Of a DNA stretch of 64,000 nt, positions 34,558 to 43,032 are shown one piece after another. The notes beneath the pieces are model-generated. The model was not told the origin of the DNA, made no database searches, and was given only the letters and a program-made list of their open reading frames with translations. The stretch's first letter is position 1, and each line of letters opens with the position of its first letter. Origin of the DNA: Halobacteriovoraceae bacterium. Lineage in GTDB: Bacteria > Bdellovibrionota > Bacteriovoracia > Bacteriovoracales > Bacteriovoracaceae. Where the stretch lies: assembly GCA_002712005.1 (NCBI GenBank), contig PASP01000006.1:180822-244821 (forward strand), given 5' to 3'. Made by a program: the position numbers and the translations under genes.

Positions 34558-36468
34558 TTGTTTACTTCAGATGCATACTCAGGCTTGCGCAAATCCGTTT
34601 TAGGAAGAAAGCTTCTTTTTTCAATCCTGCTTTTTTCCACCATTGTGACCCTCTTTTTAACGAGTTTTCAAATCTATTTAGATTACAAACAGGGCATAGA
34701 CGGTATCTATGATCGAATCGATCAAATCCGTCTTACCCAACTCGAGTCCTTGGCCCAAAATGTTTGGAATATTAATAATGATCAAATACGGATTCAGCTC
34801 AAAGGGCTTCTCGAAATAAAGTCTATAAAAAAGCTACAGATCATTTCACCTGATAATGAAAATATTTCGATTAGTAAGGATACTCAAATTGATGATCCTA
34901 TTGTGACGAGGATGCCCTTAATCTACAAGATAAAAGAGAAGGAAGTCGATCTCGGAATTCTTGAAATTGTCAGTGATAAATCCCACGTTCTTAAAGAGCT
35001 CCAATCAAAAATTTTCATTATCCTCCTCACTCAGGCCATGAAAACTTTTCTCGTCTCGCTATTTATTCTCTTTATCTACAATGTTCTGGTGAATCGTCAC
35101 ATTATTCAAATCAATGCTTTTGCCAGGGAACTCAGTTTAGAAAATATTGGACGACGGCTCAAACTCCATCGTGGTGAAAATGAAGATCACGACGAACTTG
35201 ATGACTTGGCCGATTCCTTTAATCTCATGCAAGAAAAATTCTCCAAAGAAATGGAACAGAGAAAGGAATTTGAAAAGCAGCTTAGACAGTCTCAGAAAAT
35301 GGAGGCCTTGGGAACTTTGGCCAGTGGGATTGCTCATGACTTTAATAATATTTTACAAGGTCTCTACAATGCTCTTTTTCTTTTAGAAGAAGAGGTCATC
35401 GATAATGCCGAGGCATTAGACAAATTAGAAACGGCCAATGGTCTCACCGATAGGGCCAGAGAACTCGTCAAACAAATCCTTATTTTTACCCGTCAAGAAG
35501 AAGGAACCTTTGATAAGTTCTCCCCCATTCCACCCATTCAAGATGTAGTAGAGATCTTAAGAGCTGCATCTAATAATAAAGTATCCATCGACTTCATCGT
35601 TGACCCTCCAGAGGGAAAACTCTACGGAGATCAAACTCAGCTCAAGCAAGTCATTTTAAATATCGGTAATAACGCCATACAAGCTGTAGAAGACCGTGAA
35701 CATCCCAAAGTTATTATTAAAGTATCTCCCATGGAGATTGTTTCTAAAACGGATCTTAATCTTGCTCCTGGCCCCTATCTAAAAATTGAAGTTATAGATA
35801 ACGGACTAGGGATTAAAGAGGATATTATTGACCGAGTGTTTGAACCATTCTTTACGACCAAAGAAGTTGGAAAAGGGACAGGACTTGGTCTTAGTGTGGT
35901 TCACGGAATTGTTCAAAGGCATAAGGGAGAAATCAAAATTGATAGTATTCCAGGCCAGTCAACTCACTTCTGCGTCTACCTTCCTCTCTTTATGGGTAAT
36001 GGCAATAACCAAAATTATGAATATACGGGAAAAGAAGATATCTTTCTTTTAAGTTCAGACCGTGAACTTATCACTCAATACTTACTCTCTCTGGAGTATA
36101 TGAATCATAGACCGCAAATCTGTGAAGACTTCGAAGCTCTCGTCTATGAACTCAAGCAAGCCCTAGGCCCTTACGAAGAAAATACTTCCACTCTCTTTCC
36201 CATTGTTATTATCGATGAGAAAGATAGAGACTTATTAGAAGAGAGAGTTGCAATTCTTAGAGAAATCTCTCCCTATATTCCCGTTATTTTCTTAGTGAAT
36301 GATCTTGAGAACTCTCCAGAGAGAATAGAAGAGTTATCTGCTATAGTTCTAAAAAGAAGTAAGAATACTTCTGAACATAATAACAATGACATGGCGATGA
36401 TACTCCTAACGAGAGAACTCAAGTATAGTATGGAAATCGCTAAGAAAGCCTTGAGTAAGGCAACTTAA
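34558..36468 (+). CDS. Sensor histidine kinase with C-terminal receiver-like domain
   Basis: 636 residues. Helix 1 (LLFSILLFSTIVTLFLTSF, about 19-37), an extracytoplasmic sensor of about 110 residues (LESLAQNVWNINNDQIRIQL...), helix 2 (about 153-177), HAMP, then HisKA with His260 in GIAHDFNNILQ (the FixL/NtrB-like form), N-box IGNNAIQAVEDRE, and GTGLGLSVVHGIVQRHKGE. The last 150 residues (DIFLLSSDRELIT... PIVIIDEKDRD... PVIFLVND) resemble a strongly diverged receiver. The start is TTG with AGAGGGGG 8 nt upstream. It lies 46 nt after ccsA, so it may be in the same operon; the sensed signal is unknown. Confidence 0.88.
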   Translation: MFTSDAYSGLRKSVLGRKLLFSILLFSTIVTLFLTSFQIYLDYKQGIDGIYDRIDQIRLTQLESLAQNVWNINNDQIRIQLKGLLEIKSIKKLQIISPDNENISISKDTQIDDPIVTRMPLIYKIKEKEVDLGILEIVSDKSHVLKELQSKIFIILLTQAMKTFLVSLFILFIYNVLVNRHIIQINAFARELSLENIGRRLKLHRGENEDHDELDDLADSFNLMQEKFSKEMEQRKEFEKQLRQSQKMEALGTLASGIAHDFNNILQGLYNALFLLEEEVIDNAEALDKLETANGLTDRARELVKQILIFTRQEEGTFDKFSPIPPIQDVVEILRAASNNKVSIDFIVDPPEGKLYGDQTQLKQVILNIGNNAIQAVEDREHPKVIIKVSPMEIVSKTDLNLAPGPYLKIEVIDNGLGIKEDIIDRVFEPFFTTKEVGKGTGLGLSVVHGIVQRHKGEIKIDSIPGQSTHFCVYLPLFMGNGNNQNYEYTGKEDIFLLSSDRELITQYLLSLEYMNHRPQICEDFEALVYELKQALGPYEENTSTLFPIVIIDEKDRDLLEERVAILREISPYIPVIFLVNDLENSPERIEELSAIVLKRSKNTSEHNNNDMAMILLTRELKYSMEIAKKALSKAT

Positions 36469-36534
36469 GCCTTTAAAATATTCTTAATTGAACATGAAGT
36501 TCATTCTATTTTGGTCAATGTGACAGGAGGTCCT

Positions 36535-36630
36535 ATGACAAAAGTAATCGTATCTTTAAGAAATAATCTCTCCCCCCTCAGCGTAACTTTTGGACTTTGT
36601 TTATTGTTTTTTGTATTCTCCTTTGTCTAA
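36535..36630 (+). CDS. Small membrane peptide, 31 residues
   Basis: A reading frame of 31 residues, ATG 36535 to TAA 36630: basic start (TKVIVSLRNN), then one hydrophobic helix (SVTFGLCLLFFVFSFV) that runs to the C-terminus. The ribosome binding site is a full AGGAGG 4 nt before the ATG, stronger than almost any other in this window, which argues that the peptide is made. It lies between the kinase and apt. The function is unknown; a single-pass inner-membrane peptide is predicted. Confidence 0.6.
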   Translation: MTKVIVSLRNNLSPLSVTFGLCLLFFVFSFV

Positions 36631-36668
36631 AAGCAAGCATCCTTAATAAAGCTTCCCTAAGGTAAAAT

Positions 36669-37220
36669 ATGACAAACCAATCTGATGCCCTTCAATTAAT
36701 TAAATCTAAAATCCGTACCATTGCCCATTGGCCAAAAGAAGGGATTATGTTTCGTGATATAACGACTCTTCTTGCGGACCCTGAAGGACTCAAACTTACC
36801 ATTGACGAATTAGTTGATCGTTATAAAGACAGAAATATAGATGTTATCTGTGGTATAGAAGCCAGAGGTTTTATCTTAGGTGCCGCGATGGCCTATGCTA
36901 TGGGAATTGGCTTCGTACCTATTCGTAAAAAAGGCAAGCTACCGGGAAAGACCTATTCACAAGATTATCAATTAGAGTATGGAGTCGATACCATAGAAAT
37001 TCATCAAGACTCTGTAAAAGAAAATCAAAATATTCTTCTAGTAGATGACTTATTGGCCACTGGCGGAACCGCCCTTGGAGCCTCTAAGTTATTGGCAAAA
37101 TGTGGTGCTAAAATTGAAGAGGTGTGTTTCATCGTCGACCTTCCAGATCTAGGGGGAGGCAAGAAACTAGAAGAGGCCAATATCAAGTGGCATGCCCTAG
37201 TAGACTTTGAAGGCGAATAA
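36669..37220 (+). CDS. apt: Adenine phosphoribosyltransferase
   Basis: 183 residues, normal length. It salvages adenine with PRPP to make AMP. Seen: KIRTIAHWPKEGIMFRDITTLL at the N-terminus (typical Apt opening), GIEARGFILGAAMAYAMGIGFVPIRKKGKLPG, YGVDTIEIHQDSV, and the PRPP-binding loop LLVDDLLATGGTALGA. Ribosome binding site AAGG upstream of ATG. The 250 bp after the stop hold no gene; only the promoter-like stretch before the 37471 gene is visible there. Confidence 0.96.
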   Translation: MTNQSDALQLIKSKIRTIAHWPKEGIMFRDITTLLADPEGLKLTIDELVDRYKDRNIDVICGIEARGFILGAAMAYAMGIGFVPIRKKGKLPGKTYSQDYQLEYGVDTIEIHQDSVKENQNILLVDDLLATGGTALGASKLLAKCGAKIEEVCFIVDLPDLGGGKKLEEANIKWHALVDFEGE

Positions 37221-37427
37221 GCTCTTCTTTACACAAAATATTGGCTCTTAAAGCCCCCTAAAGATAAAGATTTCTTCATAAGTTAACCAAATGTCTATTA
37301 TCACGAGAGCAGTTTTCCTGGTTCACCTATAAACCTATTGAATTTATAGGCAAATTAAAACTCACTAACCGTTTAAATTTACGTCTGTATTAATCTTTCC
37401 TTAAAATAGTTCGTTATAGTAGGAGAA

Positions 37428-37453
37428 TATACTATTTGTCTCAAAGCTGAGAC
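37428..37453 (+). promoter_or_regulatory. Candidate promoter with 5' hairpin for the HD-GYP-like gene
   Basis: A TATACT box (37428-37433) is followed by a perfect 6-bp hairpin GTCTCA-AAGC-TGAGAC (37438-37453), which would lie at the very 5' end of the RNA, then the GAGGAAG ribosome binding site of the GTG start at 37471. No good -35 is seen. Confidence 0.4.
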
Positions 37454-37470
37454 TGAGGAAGTGAGATAAC

Positions 37471-38775
37471 GTGAACGATTCATTACTCATTATTGACGAA
37501 CGAAATGATTATTTAAGTCTGATCGAAGTTATTATCGAATCAGAGTTTCAGGTCAATATCATAAAGTCCAAAAGCTATGACGAGGCCAATAAGTATCTCT
37601 ACGGTCGTAAAGATATAAAGGCCATTCTTTTTAACCTCAATGCAACTTGTACAACCCTTGAAAATACAAATCATATCCCACTCATCGCTTACGGTAAGGA
37701 TTTGGCCTTTTTAAAAGATAAGGAAACACCCTATGTGGAAAATCCTTTTGATGAGGAAAACCTTTATAGCGCCCTTGGACCCCTTCTCACGAATAAAGAG
37801 GATCACCTTCAGATAGAATTGGACGGAACAGATACACCTCTTAAGAAGGTTAATCTTATTACTCTCGGACTCTTTTCAGAGTTTTCATACGACCTCTACC
37901 TCAAATTAAGTGGGGACAAATTTATCCAGGTAGGAAAAGAGGGAAATGATGATCTCAAAGAAATTATTGAACACTACAAATCCAAGAAAATAACGCATCT
38001 CTATTTAAAAGAAAGTGACTATTATAAGTACCTTGATCATGCAAAGAGTATCATCAAGGCCAACCAATCTCTTTCGCGAGAAAATTCTAAGAAGTTTACA
38101 ACAATTGAAATATTTGACTTTGCTTTTCAAATCTCAAGAGATCAGCTTCAGGCCATAGGCTTGACTAAGTTCCAAGAAGAATTTGTCCATTCCGCCATGG
38201 AAGAACTCATTGTAGATTTAAAAGAGAATAAAACGATATATCAAAGAATTAAAGAGTTCTTTAAGGAACCCAATTATATCGTCGATCATTCACTTCTAAC
38301 CATTTACCTATGCAGTATGATTTTAAAGAAAATGGGCTGGTCAAATGAACAAACGATTAAACAAGTCATTTACGCCGGCTTCTTCCATGATATTTTTATC
38401 ACCGAAGAATTAGCTAGAATTAGAAACTTAGAAGAACTCAACTTAGACAGAGAAAAAAGACTCGTTCTCAATCATATATCCTCAGCAGCTGAAATCCTTG
38501 AAGGAATAAAAGGGATTAACAATGACGCTCACAAAATGATCATAGATCATCACGAGCTTCCAGACGGTACAGGATATCCTCATGGACTTACGGCCAATCA
38601 ATTACCGCCTTTGAGCTGTGTTTTCATTCTCGCACACTATATCGTTGATTATCTTTATGATGAAAACTTTGAAACAAAGAATCACACAACTTTTATTCAA
38701 CAAATGCAATCGGTTTGGGATCAAGGTAATTTTACGAGACCTTACAAATGTGCAAGGTCTCTCTTACTCGATTAA
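37471..38775 (+). CDS. Receiver-like plus HD-GYP-like signalling protein, degenerate
   Basis: 434 residues. The N-terminal 110 residues look like a receiver (LLIIDERND, AILFNLNA, PLIAYGKD), but the phospho-accepting Asp position reads Asn (FNLN). The C-terminal part from about residue 265 has the HD-GYP layout: DHSLLTIYLCSMIL, FFHDIFITEEL, NHISSAAEILEG and IIDHHELPDGTGYPHGL. The HD pair and the GYP motif are present, but the usual Lys of HDxGK is lost. It could still be a cyclic-di-GMP phosphodiesterase or a binding protein. The start is GTG with GAGGAAG 9 nt upstream. The stop overlaps the convergent gene by 4 nt. Confidence 0.78.
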   Translation: MNDSLLIIDERNDYLSLIEVIIESEFQVNIIKSKSYDEANKYLYGRKDIKAILFNLNATCTTLENTNHIPLIAYGKDLAFLKDKETPYVENPFDEENLYSALGPLLTNKEDHLQIELDGTDTPLKKVNLITLGLFSEFSYDLYLKLSGDKFIQVGKEGNDDLKEIIEHYKSKKITHLYLKESDYYKYLDHAKSIIKANQSLSRENSKKFTTIEIFDFAFQISRDQLQAIGLTKFQEEFVHSAMEELIVDLKENKTIYQRIKEFFKEPNYIVDHSLLTIYLCSMILKKMGWSNEQTIKQVIYAGFFHDIFITEELARIRNLEELNLDREKRLVLNHISSAAEILEGIKGINNDAHKMIIDHHELPDGTGYPHGLTANQLPPLSCVFILAHYIVDYLYDENFETKNHTTFIQQMQSVWDQGNFTRPYKCARSLLLD

Positions 38776-39554
38776 TTTCTACAATACTTTTTAACTGTAC
38801 TTTTTAAGCGATCCAGCTCGCTATCTTTTCCCGTATAGGGAACGAAATCACCATAGTAATAGTGGTGAAATGAAGTATCTCCCTCTTCATAATTATAAAC
38901 GGTTGTCGTTAATGGACTATTAGAGTCGATAACATTGAGTTCATAACCATTAGAGGTTTTTGTCATATCGATAACAAGCCAGGCGTGGGCAGTAATCCCC
39001 TTAATCTGTAATTTTTGATAAACGATATCACCTTGAGAAACTTGTTCATAAAGTTCATCCATCTTATCTTTCATACTCTCCGCAGAAACTTCACTACGAC
39101 CAGCTAGACCAACAACCCATTGTTGCATAATAATTCCATCGAATTTTTGCCACTTCTCCAACTGATCCTGAATCTCTGATGAGAATGCTCTTGAGAATTC
39201 AGAAAAACTTGAAAACCCTGGAATCGTAATAACTTCTCTACCTTTACGAATTTTCTTAATTAAGCGCTCAGCTTGTCTCTTGGTTGGTCTTCTTTGCTCG
39301 GGACGATATACCGTCAAGTATGCAGCATTTCTTTGAAAGCGAGAATGCCACCAACATACACCACCATTGATAAGCCCACCATGATTACGAAAACTCATTC
39401 GCGACTCATCTTCTTCTAGATATTCACGTATATAACTTCTTCCCTTTCTGTCTGAACAAAACTCATCGGCTGACTTAGAGGATGTAGCCGCAAAGGCCTG
39501 AGTACTTAAAAGAATAAGGGCCAAAGAGGCCAAGGGTAATCTTAGAAAATCCAT
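38772..39554 (-). CDS. Secreted putative cysteine peptidase-like protein
   Basis: 260 residues from the ATG at 39554 (AAGGAG upstream); an in-frame longer reading to 39623 lacks a good site. Signal peptide LRLPLASLALILLSTQAFAA. The mature protein contains Cys67 in GGVCWWHSRFQRNA at the start of a helix, His190 in GITAHAWLVIDM on a strand, and Asp210 in LNVIDSNSP on the next. Cys-His-Asp in this order, with the Cys after a Gly-rich turn, is the layout of papain-fold peptidases (C39, NlpC/P60 and transglutaminase-like), but I cannot name a family. Likely periplasmic or exported. Confidence 0.65.
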   Translation of the reverse strand: MDFLRLPLASLALILLSTQAFAATSSKSADEFCSDRKGRSYIREYLEEDESRMSFRNHGGLINGGVCWWHSRFQRNAAYLTVYRPEQRRPTKRQAERLIKKIRKGREVITIPGFSSFSEFSRAFSSEIQDQLEKWQKFDGIIMQQWVVGLAGRSEVSAESMKDKMDELYEQVSQGDIVYQKLQIKGITAHAWLVIDMTKTSNGYELNVIDSNSPLTTTVYNYEEGDTSFHHYYYGDFVPYTGKDSELDRLKSTVKKYCRN

Positions 39555-39851
39555 GGAGACTCCTTCATTTGGGGTTTTTATAAATATAGGGCAAGTGATA
39601 TCAAGGGAAGCTGTATTGCGCAATGCATTACATAAATTTTATACACCCTCTTATTCCTTTAGCATGGCCAAATATTTTAGAATACATAGGGAGAAAACAC
39701 TTTAATATTAGATACTTAAATAAAATTCTTCTCTCAAAAGAAAATCCTCCTCACCCGGAAGGACTAGTTAATATAAAATACTTAGGCCATAATAAATGGT
39801 GTTTATAGAATCAAATCATCCCATTTATTGGCCATTTTTAAAGGATAACCC

Positions 39852-40148
39852 ATGATCAAAAAATTGAGTTTCTCTCCCGTTATACTTCTTCTCAGTCTCT
39901 ACTCTTGTGGCACTTCACATACTTTAAGTGACGAAGCCTCCAATATAAATGTAGCTAAGAATCGTCCCAAGAATTGTTCCGTAGTAGGAAAGTTTAAAGG
40001 GACACATAAAGAAGGCTCAGTGGAACTCGCTAGAAACCAAGCTAGAAATATGGCCAGTAAGAAAGGGGCTACGGATATTTATTTTGATGAAGAAATTAAT
40101 AATGGAAGTTCATGGGTCGTTCATGCAACAGGATTTATGTGTAAGTAA
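39852..40148 (+). CDS. Small lipoprotein, DUF4156/RcsF-like
   Basis: 98 residues. Signal peptide FSPVILLLSLYSC with lipobox LYSC, so lipidated at Cys19. The mature part has CSVVGKFKG..., ELARNQARNMASKKGATDIYFDEE and a final HATGFMCK. This pattern (Cys near the start, a helix with RN-x-A...KGA, Cys near the end) is shared by the small outer-membrane lipoproteins of the DUF4156/RcsF type, in which the Cys form disulfides. Function unknown. The start has AAGGATAAC upstream. The 240 bp upstream hold no convincing gene. Confidence 0.72.
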   Translation: MIKKLSFSPVILLLSLYSCGTSHTLSDEASNINVAKNRPKNCSVVGKFKGTHKEGSVELARNQARNMASKKGATDIYFDEEINNGSSWVVHATGFMCK

Positions 40149-40283
40149 AAAGAAAGTTTAATATAGATTTTTAGAAGAAGGGTTTTCCATCCTTGGATCA
40201 CCCTTCTCAAACTCCGCGCCATCCTTGGCCAACTCTAGTTTAACATAAAAGACTAAAACCAAACAAAAGAGTAAAGCATAAGA

Positions 40284-40961
40284 CTATAGTTCCCATTTTT
40301 TAAAAGATACCTCTTTCAAATCTTGATCAGGCTTAGCATAGCTAAAGCGAATAGAATCACTTGCCTTGCAATATTCATCTAAACCAATAACCACCGCTGG
40401 ATCTATTTTATCTAACCAAATATGTCCATCTTCACCTAAGATAGAGGAATCTAAATAGATATTTTCAACACGGCCTATAATAAAGTGTGTCCCATTTTCT
40501 TCGATAGGAATAGATCGAACCCAGCGCATTGACCATTTAAGAAGCGCTTCTTTAACAAAGGGGGCTCTAAAGCCATCTAAATACTCTTCTTTTAGACCCA
40601 CCTCTTTAAACTCTGATCGATTTTCGGGATAACGGGCCGAAGTTTGGTGGGCCTTGTTTATAAAAGAATAGGAGACCGTATTCATAGTATATAAACCAGA
40701 CTTCCTAATATTAGTTAAAGTATGGCGATCAACACTATCGGGCCTTACGATAAAACCTATTAAAGCCGGATCTGCACCAAGATGGACAACAGAACTAAAA
40801 ATAGCACAATTCGTTTGAGACGGATTGTCCTCGTCAAATGTAGCTATAAGTGTAGTTGACTTAGGGCCTGTTAGAGAATTGATAAGCTTGGCATTAAATC
40901 GTGGGATAGATTCATCTAGCTTCTTACGAAAAGAGAGATCCATTTTTAAAAAATTACTCAT
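40284..40961 (-). CDS. Flavin reductase family (FMN-binding) protein
   Basis: 225 residues. The flavin reductase-like fold is indicated by TTLIATFDEDNPSQTNCAIFSSV, ADPALIGFIVRPDSVDRHTLTNI, SGLYTMNTVS and the late HFIIGRVENIYLD. Proteins of this family bind FMN as dimers and reduce flavin or act as oxidoreductases of unknown substrate. It starts 14 nt after the Sua5 gene with AAGGA before ATG, so the two form an operon. Confidence 0.82.
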   Translation of the reverse strand: MSNFLKMDLSFRKKLDESIPRFNAKLINSLTGPKSTTLIATFDEDNPSQTNCAIFSSVVHLGADPALIGFIVRPDSVDRHTLTNIRKSGLYTMNTVSYSFINKAHQTSARYPENRSEFKEVGLKEEYLDGFRAPFVKEALLKWSMRWVRSIPIEENGTHFIIGRVENIYLDSSILGEDGHIWLDKIDPAVVIGLDEYCKASDSIRFSYAKPDQDLKEVSFKKWEL

Positions 40962-40975
40962 TCCTTATTATAAGA

Positions 40976-41980
40976 TTAAGAATCCTCTAAAGTAAATGTT
41001 GTGGCCTTGGTAAGACGATTAATTATGCTCGACCAGAGTTCAGACTCTTTATCCGTAAGTTGGCGAGAGGATAAATCAATGAGGAAACATTTCCTCTTAT
41101 AAATTGCCTGACCTAAATCATTGGTACTCAGAGGTGTGCGCATTTGTGTATAGAGCTCTCTTGCCGTGACAAAGGGATCTAATGACAAAGAAATAAATTC
41201 GCAATCAGGATAGGAATGCTTTAATTGATCTTTTTTATCGGAACTACAATCAAGGAAACTAAGAGGATAGTCAGGACGATAATGAGCTTTAAACTGGCCA
41301 GGAGCTTCCACTTTTTCAGGACTTTTTTCAAAAGCAGTAAGTCCCTTTTCTATTTGAAATTCATTTCCTAAAACATTAGTAAGATCAGCACTAGTAATCA
41401 TTCCAGGTCTTAGTATAGTAACGATTCGCTCTGATTCATTCACGGAAATAATCGTCGACTCGATTCCCACCTCTGATGGAATATCTTCTACGACATAGAC
41501 ATCATCTTGCGAGAATTGAGAACTTACATGAGAGGCTTGAGTGGGGGAAGTTTTAGTGAATTTATTTGCACTCGGAGCCGCAATTCCAACAGCTTTTTGT
41601 TCAATAATTTTTAGAGTTAGTTCCGATCGTGGCATACGCAAGCCGACTGTATCTAAACCTGAAGTAATCAAAGAGGAAATTAAAGACGACTTCTGAACAA
41701 CTAAGGTTAAAGGACCAGGCCAAAATGCACGCGCTAAAATATCAAGGGTATCATTCCAATGTGAGCAATATTTCTTGGCCATTTCAATACTGGAAATATG
41801 AACAATTAAGGGATCAAAGAAGGGTCTCTCTTTAACAGAGAATATCTTTGAAATAAGCTCTTCATTATCAACCGGCGCGCCCAATCCATAGACGGTCTCA
41901 GTGGGTAGTGCAACAAGCTTTCCGGCCTTCCATGCAGATAAGGCATGAGATATTTGAGTTGAATTTGATGATTTGGCCAT
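40976..41980 (-). CDS. sua5: L-threonylcarbamoyladenylate synthase (Sua5 type)
   Basis: 334 residues, the long Sua5 form with YrdC-like domain (1-200) and C-terminal Sua5 domain. It makes threonylcarbamoyl-AMP for t6A37 modification of tRNA. Seen: GKLVALPTETVYGLGAPV, KIFSVKERPFFDPLIVHI, RAFWPGPLTLVVQKS, GLDTVGLRMP, IAAPSANKFTKTSPT and the VGIESTIISV strand, then RPGMI. The C-terminal half is linked by EAPGQFKAHYRPDYPL, the usual Sua5 hinge. It starts 5 nt downstream of the GT2 gene, so the GT2-sua5-flavin reductase genes appear to be one operon. Confidence 0.93.
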   Translation of the reverse strand: MAKSSNSTQISHALSAWKAGKLVALPTETVYGLGAPVDNEELISKIFSVKERPFFDPLIVHISSIEMAKKYCSHWNDTLDILARAFWPGPLTLVVQKSSLISSLITSGLDTVGLRMPRSELTLKIIEQKAVGIAAPSANKFTKTSPTQASHVSSQFSQDDVYVVEDIPSEVGIESTIISVNESERIVTILRPGMITSADLTNVLGNEFQIEKGLTAFEKSPEKVEAPGQFKAHYRPDYPLSFLDCSSDKKDQLKHSYPDCEFISLSLDPFVTARELYTQMRTPLSTNDLGQAIYKRKCFLIDLSSRQLTDKESELWSSIINRLTKATTFTLEDS

Positions 41981-41984
41981 AGTC

Positions 41985-42932
41985 TTAAACTCGCATTAGA
42001 TTCTTTCTATATGTCTTTCTATATGTCTTTAAACCAAAAAAAGCACCTATACAAGAGTTAAGAAATAAATGATAGGAATCCTTCACACCCAATCTAGGAA
42101 TAAGAGAGAGAAACTTAAGTAAACCAATATTTTGTTGGTTACCAATAAGAATTATATAGCAGAGATAGGCCAATTTACGGTCCCAAGAAAAGTGCTTCAT
42201 CAGAACATAAACGATATTATGAGCATTATTTCTTTGATTGAGATAGCGATTGAAGTGGGAGTGATTGCTATAGTGATTGACCTTAAGTTCTGGGTTAAAG
42301 ATGAGTTTTCCTTTGTTCTGAACATGTAGACATAGGTCTAATTCCCACTGAGAACCATTTCCCAAGTGATGTTCACTAGATAAGGCCTTATCAAGAAAGG
42401 GAAGCTCCTTCCTTCTAAAGGCCATATTAACACCTTTTAAAATAGAGACTTCCCTTCTTCCAAGAATATTCTGATGATGATTGCCGATAACTTTACCAAA
42501 ATAAGTTAACTGACCAACTTGTGAACAAGTTTTTGGATAAGATCTATCTTTCTCATGAACGATATAATCTGGACCTCCGACTCCAACAATACTAGGATCC
42601 GTAAATTCGTCACGTATGAGAGAGATCCAATTAGGAGGAGCTTCTGCATCATCATCTAGAAAGGCAACAATACCCTCTTTAATATGTTTGAGCCCTTCAT
42701 TTTCAGCATGAATGACTCCCGGCTGATCAACCTGATAGTGCTCTATTGGATAGTTGAAAAGAGTTAGATTCTTTTCCAACCATTGATTGGTTTCGAGATC
42801 GATATCGCGAGATATCACAACCACCCGATCAGGAAGAAGACTCTGTTTTTCCAAAGATTGGAGGGCCACTTTAAATTTCTGTAACCTTTTCCATGTAGGA
42901 ATAAGAACCGTTATAGGAGAAGTATTATTCAT
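41985..42932 (-). CDS. Family 2 glycosyltransferase
   Basis: 315 residues. GT-A fold: ITVLIPTWKRLQKFKVALQSLEKQ, PDRVVVISRD, ENEGLKHIKEGIVAFLDDDAEAPPNWI with the DDD metal/nucleotide motif near residue 93, GVGGPDYIV, KGVNMAFRRKE and the ED-like stretch GSQWELDLCL. Probably transfers a sugar onto a surface polysaccharide; the gene stands at one edge of the polysaccharide locus and diverges from the GT4 gene. A TAAAAT box ends 6 nt before its ATG and there is no ribosome binding site. The C-terminus is formed by a 12-bp tandem duplication (TYRKTYRKN). Confidence 0.9.
   Translation of the reverse strand: MNNTSPITVLIPTWKRLQKFKVALQSLEKQSLLPDRVVVISRDIDLETNQWLEKNLTLFNYPIEHYQVDQPGVIHAENEGLKHIKEGIVAFLDDDAEAPPNWISLIRDEFTDPSIVGVGGPDYIVHEKDRSYPKTCSQVGQLTYFGKVIGNHHQNILGRREVSILKGVNMAFRRKELPFLDKALSSEHHLGNGSQWELDLCLHVQNKGKLIFNPELKVNHYSNHSHFNRYLNQRNNAHNIVYVLMKHFSWDRKLAYLCYIILIGNQQNIGLLKFLSLIPRLGVKDSYHLFLNSCIGAFFGLKTYRKTYRKNLMRV
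42002..42025 (-). repeat. 12-bp tandem duplication in the GT2 gene end
   Basis: Two exact adjacent copies of TCTTTCTATATG (42002-42013, 42014-42025). They encode the repeated TYRK in the last residues of the glycosyltransferase. Confidence 0.8.
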
Positions 42933-43019
42933 AATTACATTTTACCAAAAATTAATTGAATAAGGTTAAATGATAATTCTTCCTACTTAATTTTTTCCTC
43001 CTGAGAACGAAAATTCAGC

Positions 43020-43025
43020 TATAAT
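43020..43025 (+). promoter_or_regulatory. -10 box of the GT4 gene, leaderless arrangement
   Basis: Consensus TATAAT ending 7 nt before the ATG at 43033; no ribosome binding site in between. No good -35 at 17 nt. Confidence 0.5.
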
Positions 43026-43032
43026 TTTCTTC

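Noticed and set aside
39623-39808. 61-residue plus-strand reading frame between the putative peptidase and the small lipoprotein
   Set aside because: Weakly placed ribosome binding site, no signal peptide or family, and it starts in the promoter region of the divergent gene. Not impossible but not supported.
40173-40207. Inverted repeat AGAAGGGT/ACCCTTCT after the small lipoprotein gene as terminator
   Set aside because: Loop of 16 nt and no T-run; too weak to call.
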